A stretch of 64,000 nucleotides of DNA from NCBI GenBank assembly GCA_043392685.1, contig JBHZGM010000027.1; one strand, given 5' to 3'. This stretch comes from Metapseudomonas sp043392685 (GTDB taxonomy: Bacteria; Pseudomonadota; Gammaproteobacteria; Pseudomonadales; Pseudomonadaceae). A model generated the notes under the pieces. It searched no databases. It saw nothing but the letters and a program-made list of their open reading frames with translations, and was not told where the DNA came from. The stretch's first letter is position 1; the number at the start of each line of letters is the position of its first letter. Below are positions 1 through 6,719 of this stretch, piece after piece. Both the position numbers and the translations under genes were made by a program.

Positions 1-470
1 AAAGCGTGCTGGACAAGCCGGCGGCGCCCAGCACCTGGGAAGCCATCCAGCGGGTGGCCCAGGCCAACGCCGACGCCTACGAGCGGGTTTTTGACTTCAT
101 TCCCCAGAGCATCAGCCCGGTGCAGACGCAACTAACCCCGGCGTTGCCGCCGGAATACAAGGACGGCTTTCCCGCCTCGGTCTGGCCGACCTGGGCCTAT
201 CGGAAGGCAGGGGACCGGAGCTTGGGCGGCCAGCAGTTACGGCCATTGCCCCATGAATATGCCTTCTGGCGCTCGGACACCCTGCAAAAGGTGCGCACTT
301 TCGATCCCCCAAAAGGTATCGAGGGCTTTATCACCGCACTGCCTACTCGCTGGACCCTGGGCGAGCGCAACCACTCCGGCATTCATCTCGGCATCCTGGC
401 CAACCGGCTCGACGCTTCCCCACAGCGGCGCGTGGCTCAGGCAAGCACTCCAGAGGACACCACCACATGA
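1..470 (+). CDS. Unidentified protein X1, C-terminal part only (5' end outside window)
   Basis: The reading frame is open from the left edge and ends at 468-470. I do not recognise the family. About 155 residues are visible and they are very similar to the C-terminal half of the ORF at 2736-3551: shared blocks include PTWAYR, LRPLPHEYAFWRSDTLQ, RWTLGERNHSGIHLG and a PEDTTT tail. It is Trp/Pro/Arg rich with no membrane segment in view. Its stop overlaps the start of the next gene by ATGA, so it belongs to the same translationally coupled chain as the Tli4-like genes. By context it could be an accessory or effector-related protein of a type VI lipase/immunity locus, but nothing in the sequence proves that. 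Confidence 0.6.
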   Translation, partial: SVLDKPAAPSTWEAIQRVAQANADAYERVFDFIPQSISPVQTQLTPALPPEYKDGFPASVWPTWAYRKAGDRSLGGQQLRPLPHEYAFWRSDTLQKVRTFDPPKGIEGFITALPTRWTLGERNHSGIHLGILANRLDASPQRRVAQASTPEDTTT

Positions 471-1603
471 TCCGGCTGATCCTGCTGCTACCCCTCTTGT
501 TCGCCCCGCTGGTCGAAGCCGGCTCATCTCGCCAGGAATGCCTGGGCCGGGTGGCCTTTGACGTGCAGGAAGAGATCGAGTGGGCGGTGTTTAGTAACAA
601 GCGTGTTACGCGCATTGCTGATGCGAGAGGCGGGGGGCACCGCTTTACCGACAAAGTCGCGGGCCGTTGGGAGCGGTTGAGTTACGGCACTGATCACAAC
701 GCCATTGTCTACGTCACGGCTCCAACCACCCGTGAAAAATTTGACGGCGCTGCGAACTATATCCGGGGGCGAGGAACGCTTTATCAGGAGGAGTTGAGGA
801 AAAAGATCGAGATTAAGAAATACCGCATCCAACGCATGCAGGCCGGCAATTACAGCACGCCAGAAGATATCAAAAGCGTTGAGGAAGAGATTCGCGAAGT
901 CGAAGCCGATATTCCCCTGGCCCAGATCTACGACCACGACCTGGGCATTCCGGACTCTCATGCTTTGGGTAGTAAGGAGATTCCATTTCGACTGCTGCTG
1001 TGGCGGGACTCGCGGGTCTACTACTTCGTGTTCAGCCGCCCCGATGCCGGGACTGCCGTCTATATGCAGGACCTGGCCCGACGCTTCCGCACCCGGGCGC
1101 TGTATGAGGTGCCGCAGGAGCCGGGCATCTGCTTCCCCTATGGCTTTATCGCCGACGACGGCAAGGTCCCCTTCGACCTGCGGTTCAGTCTGCGTTTCAC
1201 CCGCACGCCCAACGTGATCGTCAGCCTGCTCACCGCCTCCACTGGCAATCCCACCGAGCCGACCAAGGGGCTGTACGACACCGACTTCTACCCCGGTTTC
1301 GACCGGCGCAAATGGCGGCGGGTCAACCTGATCGAGCAGGTCTATTTCGGCAAGTGGCTGTCCACCTTCACCGGCTGGCACCTCACGCCCACGCCGGAAG
1401 GCGGCGAGCAGGAACGGGCCTGGTTCGGCCATGCCCATATCGGCGGGCCGGGTAGCTCACTGCCGATGCTGGCCATCCAGGTGCAGACCTTCGAGAAGGG
1501 CATCGACGACCTAACCGAGCACACCCCGCCGCCGGAAACGGTGATGCCGCGCATCCAGGCCCTGACCCGTTCGTTGCACTACCGCGAGGGCGTGCCCCGA
1601 TGA
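467..1603 (+). CDS. Tli4-like T6SS lipase immunity protein, copy a
   Basis: A 378-residue secreted protein. It starts with a signal peptide (MIRLILLLPLLF then an Ala-rich cleavage region near residues 20-24). There is no lipobox, so it is predicted periplasmic and soluble. The body matches my recollection of the Tli4 family, the immunity proteins that neutralise type VI Tle4 phospholipases in the periplasm: an N-terminal domain with a charged helix (about residues 100-150), then a C-terminal domain with GICFPYGFIADDG and LRFTRTPNV blocks. The family call is by recognition, not by search. The start ATG overlaps the stop of X1 (ATGA), and the stop overlaps the start of copy b in the same way. 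It is one of four copies within 5.4 kb. Confidence 0.7.
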   Translation: MIRLILLLPLLFAPLVEAGSSRQECLGRVAFDVQEEIEWAVFSNKRVTRIADARGGGHRFTDKVAGRWERLSYGTDHNAIVYVTAPTTREKFDGAANYIRGRGTLYQEELRKKIEIKKYRIQRMQAGNYSTPEDIKSVEEEIREVEADIPLAQIYDHDLGIPDSHALGSKEIPFRLLLWRDSRVYYFVFSRPDAGTAVYMQDLARRFRTRALYEVPQEPGICFPYGFIADDGKVPFDLRFSLRFTRTPNVIVSLLTASTGNPTEPTKGLYDTDFYPGFDRRKWRRVNLIEQVYFGKWLSTFTGWHLTPTPEGGEQERAWFGHAHIGGPGSSLPMLAIQVQTFEKGIDDLTEHTPPPETVMPRIQALTRSLHYREGVPR

Positions 1604-2739
1604 ACCGGCTGATCCTGCTGCTGCCTCTGCTGTTTGTGCCCCTGACCGAGGCCAGCTCCGCCCGGCAAGAATGCCTGGGTCGAGTGGCCTTTGATGTGCA
1701 GGAAGAGATCGAGTGGGCGGTGTTTAGCAACCAGCGCGTTACGCGCCTTGCCGATGCGAGAGGCGGGGGGCACCGTTTCACCGACAAGGTCGCGGGCCGT
1801 TGGGAGCGGGGCACTCATGGCGTGGATGGGCAGCGTGCAATTTTCTACGTCACGGCTCCAACCACCCGTGAAAAATTTGACGGCGCTGCGAACTATATCC
1901 GGGGGCGAGGAACGCTTTATCAGGAGGAGTTGAGGAAAAAGATCGAGATTAAGAAATACCGCATCCAACGCATGCAGGCCGGCAATTACAGCACGCCAGA
2001 AGATATCAAAAGCGTTGAGGAAGAGATTCGCGAAGTCGAAGCCGATATTCCCCTGGCCCAGATCTACGACCACGACCTGGGCATTCCGGATTCTCATGCC
2101 TTGGGTAGTCAGGAGATTCCATTCCGGTTGCTGCTCTGGCGGGACTCGCGGGTCTACTACTTCGTGTTCAGCCGCCCCGATGCCGGGACTGCCGTCTATA
2201 TGCAGGACCTGGCCCGACGCTTCCGCACCCGGGCGCTGTATGAGGTGCCGCAGGAGCCGGGCATCTGCTTCCCCTATGGCTTTATCGCCGACGACGGCAA
2301 GACTGCTTACGAACTGCGCAACAGCCTGCGCTTCACCCGCACGCCCAATGTGATCCTCAGCCTGCTCACCGCCTCCGCCGGCGACCCCACCGAACCGACC
2401 ATGGGGCTGTACGACACCGACTTCTACCCCGGCTTCGACCGGCGCAAGTGGCGGCGGGTCAACCTGATCGAGCAGGTCTATTTCGGCAAGTGGCTGTCCA
2501 CTTTCACCGGCTGGCACCTCACGCCCACCCCGGAAGGCGGCGAGCAGGAGCGGGCCTGGTTCGGCCATGCCCATATCGGCGGGCCGGGCACCTCCATGCC
2601 GATGCTGGCCATCCAGGTGCAGACCTTCGAGAAGGGCATCGACGACCTCACCGAGCACACCCCGCCGCCGGAAACGGTGATGCCGCGCATCCAGGCCCTG
2701 ACCCGTTCGTTTCACTACCGCGAGGGCGTGCCCCGATGA
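1600..2739 (+). CDS. Tli4-like T6SS lipase immunity protein, copy b
   Basis: A 379-residue paralogue of copy a with its own signal peptide (MNRLILLLPLLFVPLTEASS). It shares with copy a a DNA tract of about 240 bases with no difference that I can see (copy a about 716-955, copy b about 1851-2090), while flanking parts differ, for example the HGVDGQRAIF segment. That pattern points to gene conversion or very recent duplication. The expected job is periplasmic neutralisation of a type VI lipase. ATGA overlaps at both ends couple it to copy a and to X2. A GAGG about ten bases before the ATG, in the tail of the previous gene, can serve as ribosome binding site. Confidence 0.7.
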   Translation: MNRLILLLPLLFVPLTEASSARQECLGRVAFDVQEEIEWAVFSNQRVTRLADARGGGHRFTDKVAGRWERGTHGVDGQRAIFYVTAPTTREKFDGAANYIRGRGTLYQEELRKKIEIKKYRIQRMQAGNYSTPEDIKSVEEEIREVEADIPLAQIYDHDLGIPDSHALGSQEIPFRLLLWRDSRVYYFVFSRPDAGTAVYMQDLARRFRTRALYEVPQEPGICFPYGFIADDGKTAYELRNSLRFTRTPNVILSLLTASAGDPTEPTMGLYDTDFYPGFDRRKWRRVNLIEQVYFGKWLSTFTGWHLTPTPEGGEQERAWFGHAHIGGPGTSMPMLAIQVQTFEKGIDDLTEHTPPPETVMPRIQALTRSFHYREGVPR

Positions 2740-3551
2740 TCCGGCTGCTGGCGATGCCTGTGCTACCCCTGTCGATTGCTCCGCCCACGTTCCCGGCACG
2801 CCCGACGTTCAACATTCGCTTGCAGGACGTCCCGGGCGAGAAAGGGTTCGCGCTGGCTCATACGCCATGGGTGATCCATCGGGGCAATAGCCTGCTGGGC
2901 GAGCGCGACTCGGAGCTGGCCGTCATCGTCCGCGACAGCACCCCCAAGACGGTGGCGCTGGATTGCCAGCAGCCCCAGGCGGTGAGCGAGGCCATCCACC
3001 AGCTGCGGGTGGATCTGTGGAAGAAGCACTTCGGCCTGGCCCAAAGCCGCCGCGGCCCGGTGGAGCCGGCCAGAGCCCTGGAAAGCGTGCTGGACAAGCC
3101 GGCGGCGCCCAGTACCTGGGAGGCCATCCAGCGGGTGGCCCAGGCCAATAGCCGTGCTTACGAGCAGGCCTTTGACTTTATCCCCCAGAACATCAGTCCA
3201 GTGCAGGCTCAGCTGACCCCGGAGTTGCCGCCGCCCTACGAGAAAGGCTTTCCCACTTCGGTCTGGCCGACCTGGGCCTATCGGGATGCACTGAGGCGAA
3301 ACCTGGGCGGCCAGCAGTTGCGGCCATTGCCCCATGAATATGCTTTCTGGCGCTCGGACACCCTGCAACAGGTGCGCACCTTCGCTCCCCCGAAAGGCAT
3401 CGAAGGCTTTATCACCGCGTTGCCTACCCGCTGGACCCTGGGTGAGCGCAACCACTCCGGCATTCACCTCGGCATCCTGGCCAACAGGCTCGACGCTTCC
3501 CCGCAGCAGCGCGTGGCTCAGGCAAGCCCTCCAGAGGACACCACAACATGA
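2736..3551 (+). CDS. Unidentified protein X2 (full-length relative of X1)
   Basis: A 271-residue ORF starting MIRLLAMPVLP; its ATG overlaps the stop of tli4 copy b (TGA 2737-2739). The first residues resemble the Tli4 leader (MIRLIL), but the following PLSIAPPTFPARP is Pro-rich and not a convincing signal peptide. The middle contains TPWVIHRGNSLLGERDSELA. The C-terminal half is the X1 sequence. Family not recognised. It may be an adaptor or a truncated effector of the type VI lipase locus; alternatively it is an orphan duplicated along with the immunity genes. An in-frame extension upstream runs through the previous gene, but the ATGA start fits the pattern of the whole cluster. Confidence 0.6.
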   Translation: MIRLLAMPVLPLSIAPPTFPARPTFNIRLQDVPGEKGFALAHTPWVIHRGNSLLGERDSELAVIVRDSTPKTVALDCQQPQAVSEAIHQLRVDLWKKHFGLAQSRRGPVEPARALESVLDKPAAPSTWEAIQRVAQANSRAYEQAFDFIPQNISPVQAQLTPELPPPYEKGFPTSVWPTWAYRDALRRNLGGQQLRPLPHEYAFWRSDTLQQVRTFAPPKGIEGFITALPTRWTLGERNHSGIHLGILANRLDASPQQRVAQASPPEDTTT

Positions 3552-4681
3552 ACCGGCTGATCCTGCTGCTGCCCCTCCTGTTCGCCCCCCTGGCCCAAGC
3601 CACTGCCGTTCGCCAGGAATGTCTGGGTCGAGTGGCCTTTGATGTGCAGGAAGAGATCGAGTGGGCGGTGTTTAGCAACAAGCGCGTCACGCGCATTTCT
3701 GATGCCAAAGGAGGCGGACACCGGTTTACCGACAAGGTCGCGGGCCGTTGGGAGCGGGGCAGTTATGGCACCGAGCACGAGGCAGTCCTTTACGTTACCG
3801 CTCCTACCACGCGCGAGGAGTTCGACAGCGCGGCGAACTACATCCGGGGGCGTGGGAAGCGTTATCAAGAGGACTTGAGGAAGACCATCGAGATCGACAA
3901 GTACCGCATCGAGCGCATGCGGGCTGGCAACTACAGCACGCCAGAAGACATCAAAAGCGTTGAGGAAGACATCCGCAAAACCGAAGCCAAGATCCCCCTG
4001 GCCAAGATCTACGACCACGACCTGGGCATTCCGGACGCTTATGCCTTGGGTGGCAAAGACATTCCATTTCAACTGCTGCTCTGGCGGGACTCGCGGGTCT
4101 ACTACTTCGCCTTCAAGCCCTATCCGGGCACGGCCGCCTATATGCAGGACCTGGCCCGGCGCTTTCGCACCCGGGCGCTGTACGAGGTGCCGCAGGAGCC
4201 GGGCATCTGCTTCCCCTACGGCTTTATCGCCGACGACGGCAAGACTGCCTACGAGCTGCGCAACAGCCTGCGCTTCACCCGCACGCCCAATGTGATCCTC
4301 AGCCTGCTTACCGCCTCCGCCGGCGACCCCACCGAGCCGACCATGGGGCTCTACGACACCGACTACTCCCCCGGCTTCGACCGGCGCAAGTGGCGGCGGG
4401 TCAACCTGATCGAGCAGGTCTATTTCGGCAAGTGGCTGTCCACTTTCACCGGCTGGCACCTCACGCCCACGCCGGAAGGCGGCGAGCAGGAGCGGGCCTG
4501 GTTCGGCCACGCCTATATCGGCGGGCCGGGCACCTCCATGCCGATGCTGGCCATCCAGGTGCAGACCTTCGAGAAGGGCATCGACGACCTTACCGAGCAC
4601 ACCCCGCCGCCGGAAACGGTGATGCCGCGCATCCAGGCCCTGACCCGTTCGTTTCACTACCGCGAGGGCGTGCCTCGATGA
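3548..4681 (+). CDS. Tli4-like T6SS lipase immunity protein, copy c
   Basis: A 377-residue paralogue with signal peptide MNRLILLLPLLFAPLAQA. It is the most divergent of the four in the middle: EHEAVLYVTAPTTREEFDS, IDKYRIERMRAG, KIPLAKIYDHDLGIPDAYALGGKD and AFKPYPGTAAY replace the a/b versions, while the last 170 residues are nearly invariant. It lies 3,081 bases after copy a, in the equivalent place of the second repeat unit. ATGA overlaps join it to X2 and to copy d. Different middle regions could mean different cognate lipase variants. Confidence 0.7.
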   Translation: MNRLILLLPLLFAPLAQATAVRQECLGRVAFDVQEEIEWAVFSNKRVTRISDAKGGGHRFTDKVAGRWERGSYGTEHEAVLYVTAPTTREEFDSAANYIRGRGKRYQEDLRKTIEIDKYRIERMRAGNYSTPEDIKSVEEDIRKTEAKIPLAKIYDHDLGIPDAYALGGKDIPFQLLLWRDSRVYYFAFKPYPGTAAYMQDLARRFRTRALYEVPQEPGICFPYGFIADDGKTAYELRNSLRFTRTPNVILSLLTASAGDPTEPTMGLYDTDYSPGFDRRKWRRVNLIEQVYFGKWLSTFTGWHLTPTPEGGEQERAWFGHAYIGGPGTSMPMLAIQVQTFEKGIDDLTEHTPPPETVMPRIQALTRSFHYREGVPR

Positions 4682-5817
4682 TCCGGCTGATCCTGCTGCT
4701 ACCTCTGCTGTTTGTGCCCCTGACCGAGGCCAGCTCCGCCCGGCAAGAATGCCTGGGTCGAGTGGCCTTTGATGTGCAGGAAGAGATCGAGTGGGCGGTG
4801 TTTAGCAACAAGCGCGTCACGCGCATTTCTGATGCCAAAGGAGGCGGACACCGGTTTACCGACAAGGTCGCGGGCCGTTGGGAGCGAGGCAGCCACGGCG
4901 TGGATGGGCAGCGTGCAATTTTTTACGTCACGGCTCCAACTACGCGTGAAAAATTCGACGGCGCTGCGAACTACATCCGGGGGCGTGGGAAGCGTTATCA
5001 AGAGGAGTTAAGGAAGACCATCGAAATCGACAAGTACCGCATCGAGCGCATGCGGGCTGGCAACTACAGCACGCCAGAAGACATCAAAAGCGTTGAGGAT
5101 GACATCCGCAAAACCGAAGCCAAGATCCCCCTGGCCCAGATCTACGACCACGACCTGGGCATTCCGGATTCTCATGCCTTGGGTAGTCAGGAGATTCCAT
5201 TCCGGTTGCTGCTCTGGCGGGACTCGCGGGTCTACTACTTCGTGTTCAGCCGTCCCGATGCCGGGACTGCCGCCTATATGCAGGACCTGGCCCGGCGCTT
5301 TCGCACCCGGGCGCTGTACGAAGTGCCGCAGGAACCGGGCGTCTGCTTCCCCTACGGCTTTATCGCCGACGACGGCAAGGTCCCCTACGAACTGCGCAAC
5401 AGCCTGCGCTTCACCCGCACGCCCAACGTAATCGTCAGCCTGCTCACCGCCTCCGCCGGCGACCCCACCGAGCCGACCATGGGCCTCTACGACACCGACT
5501 TCTACCCCGGTTTCGACCGGCGCAAATGGCGGCGGGTCAACCTGATCGAGCAGGTCTATTTCGGCAAGCGCCTGTCCACCTTCACCGGCTGGCACCTCAC
5601 GCCCACGCCGGAAGGCGGCGAGCAGGAGCGGGCCTGGTTCGGCCATGCCCATATCGGCGGGCCGGGTAGCTCACTGCCGATGCTGGCCATCCAGGTGCAG
5701 ACCTTCGAGAAGGGCGTCGACGACCTTACCGAACACACCCCGCCGCCGGAAACGGTGATGCCGCGCATCCAGGCCCTGACCCGCTCGTTGCACGACCGCG
5801 AGGGCGTGCCCCGATGA
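4678..5817 (+). CDS. Tli4-like T6SS lipase immunity protein, copy d (mosaic of b and c)
   Basis: A 379-residue paralogue; start chosen at the ATG overlapping the copy c stop (TGA 4679-4681) because it gives the same signal peptide as copy b apart from residue 2. Read along its length it alternates between parents: leader as b, RISDAKGGG as c, HGVDGQRAIF as b, IDKYRIERMRAG and DIRKTEAKIPLA as c, IPDSHALGSQEIPF and FSRPDAGTA as b. This is a chimera produced by recombination between copies. Small private changes occur (EDDIRK, GKRLSTF, LHDREGVPR). Its stop overlaps the start of the ORF at 5814. Confidence 0.7.
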   Translation: MIRLILLLPLLFVPLTEASSARQECLGRVAFDVQEEIEWAVFSNKRVTRISDAKGGGHRFTDKVAGRWERGSHGVDGQRAIFYVTAPTTREKFDGAANYIRGRGKRYQEELRKTIEIDKYRIERMRAGNYSTPEDIKSVEDDIRKTEAKIPLAQIYDHDLGIPDSHALGSQEIPFRLLLWRDSRVYYFVFSRPDAGTAAYMQDLARRFRTRALYEVPQEPGVCFPYGFIADDGKVPYELRNSLRFTRTPNVIVSLLTASAGDPTEPTMGLYDTDFYPGFDRRKWRRVNLIEQVYFGKRLSTFTGWHLTPTPEGGEQERAWFGHAHIGGPGSSLPMLAIQVQTFEKGVDDLTEHTPPPETVMPRIQALTRSLHDREGVPR

Positions 5818-6719
5818 TCCGGCTGATTCTGCAACGCCAGGCCGCCCGCTGCGTCGCCCTGGGCTACAGCGCCGAAGAGGGCATCACCCTGCACTTCACC
5901 GAGCTGCGGGAACTGCCGCACTTGGCACCCGAGGAGCTCGCCGAACTCCGCCCCTTCTTGCCCGGCAAGGGCGGTCTTGCCGACCGGGCAGGACAGACCT
6001 CCAGCGATGAGCAGTACGCCTACGATCGCGAGTGGTTCAAGACGTATGCGGTTGCCGACGACAAGGCCAGTGGATTGGCGGATGCCCATATCCCGCTGTT
6101 CGTCAGCCGTGGTTTCAGCCTTTCCGAACGCGCGGAGATTGCCTACCAACTGAGGCTCAACCGCCTTGATCCGGGGCTCGACAAGCGTTCGATCACTACC
6201 ATGGCCAGCACGGTCACTCACCGCCAGAAGACTGTACTGGTGGACTACGAACTGTCGGATCGGGCCATTGGCTTCGTCATGAGCCACAACATGCTCGACG
6301 AGTACTGGGATACCGAGCGGAACTCGGCACTCATGCCTCCGGACCCCGAGATCAACGAGATCGTCCCGCTACCCCCGGCCAAGTTGCCGCCCTGGGACGG
6401 CAAGCTGCAGTGGCTGGAAGAGCGCGAAGCCAATATCCCGCCGCCCAAGCCCGGCGAGGCGCTGATCCGCCAACTGGCCCAGGCCAGGCACCTCGACTCC
6501 GTCACCGGGCGGCCGCTGCCGACCTCGCCGCACTTCATTGCGGTCGACGATCCCGCCCCCAAACTGCCACAGCGGTCAACCCTGTCCGCGTCGTTGTACT
6601 TCCTCATTCCCCGTCTTCTTCCAGCGCCGCGTTCTCTTCCTTGGACTTGGCCATGCTGTGGTGGAGAAATGCCTGGGCGATCACGGCGCGGAGCTGTTCG
6701 TCGTCCCAGGGTTTGGTGA
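5814..6719 (+). CDS. Unidentified protein Y, chimeric start and probably truncated end
   Basis: A 301-residue ORF of unknown family. Its first bases match the tli4 leader (MIRLIL) and then switch abruptly to unrelated sequence (QRQAARCVALGYSAEEG), so the initiator looks borrowed from the array. The middle is hydrophilic and Asp/Glu/Pro rich (YDREWFKTYAVADD, SHNMLDEYWDTERN, LPPAKLPPWDGKLQWLEE). The last 40 or so residues are read from the reverse complement of the GGDEF/EAL gene on the other strand, a 116-base overlap, and turn Arg/Trp/Pro rich, as antisense sequence does. It may be the remainder of an effector or accessory gene whose true 3' end was deleted. The ATGA overlap with tli4 copy d is retained. 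Confidence 0.5.
   Translation: MIRLILQRQAARCVALGYSAEEGITLHFTELRELPHLAPEELAELRPFLPGKGGLADRAGQTSSDEQYAYDREWFKTYAVADDKASGLADAHIPLFVSRGFSLSERAEIAYQLRLNRLDPGLDKRSITTMASTVTHRQKTVLVDYELSDRAIGFVMSHNMLDEYWDTERNSALMPPDPEINEIVPLPPAKLPPWDGKLQWLEEREANIPPPKPGEALIRQLAQARHLDSVTGRPLPTSPHFIAVDDPAPKLPQRSTLSASLYFLIPRLLPAPRSLPWTWPCCGGEMPGRSRRGAVRRPRVW

Larger units (their letters stand above)
1..5817 (+). repeat. Tandem duplication, period about 3,081 bases (X-tli4-tli4 twice)
   Basis: Equivalent points recur at a constant offset. X1 ends at 470 and X2 at 3551 (3,081). Copy a starts at 467 and copy c at 3548 (3,081). Copy b starts at 1600 and copy d at 4678 (3,078). The first unit is cut by the left edge. Within each unit tli4 is itself duplicated, so the array is a repeat within a repeat. 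Identity is high at the DNA level throughout, highest in the last 500 bases of each tli4 copy. Confidence 0.85.

Noticed and set aside
2763..4657. Long minus-strand frames opposite X2 and the tli4 copies
   Set aside because: They recur in every tli4 copy only because the genes are duplicated. They lack start signals and have antisense composition.
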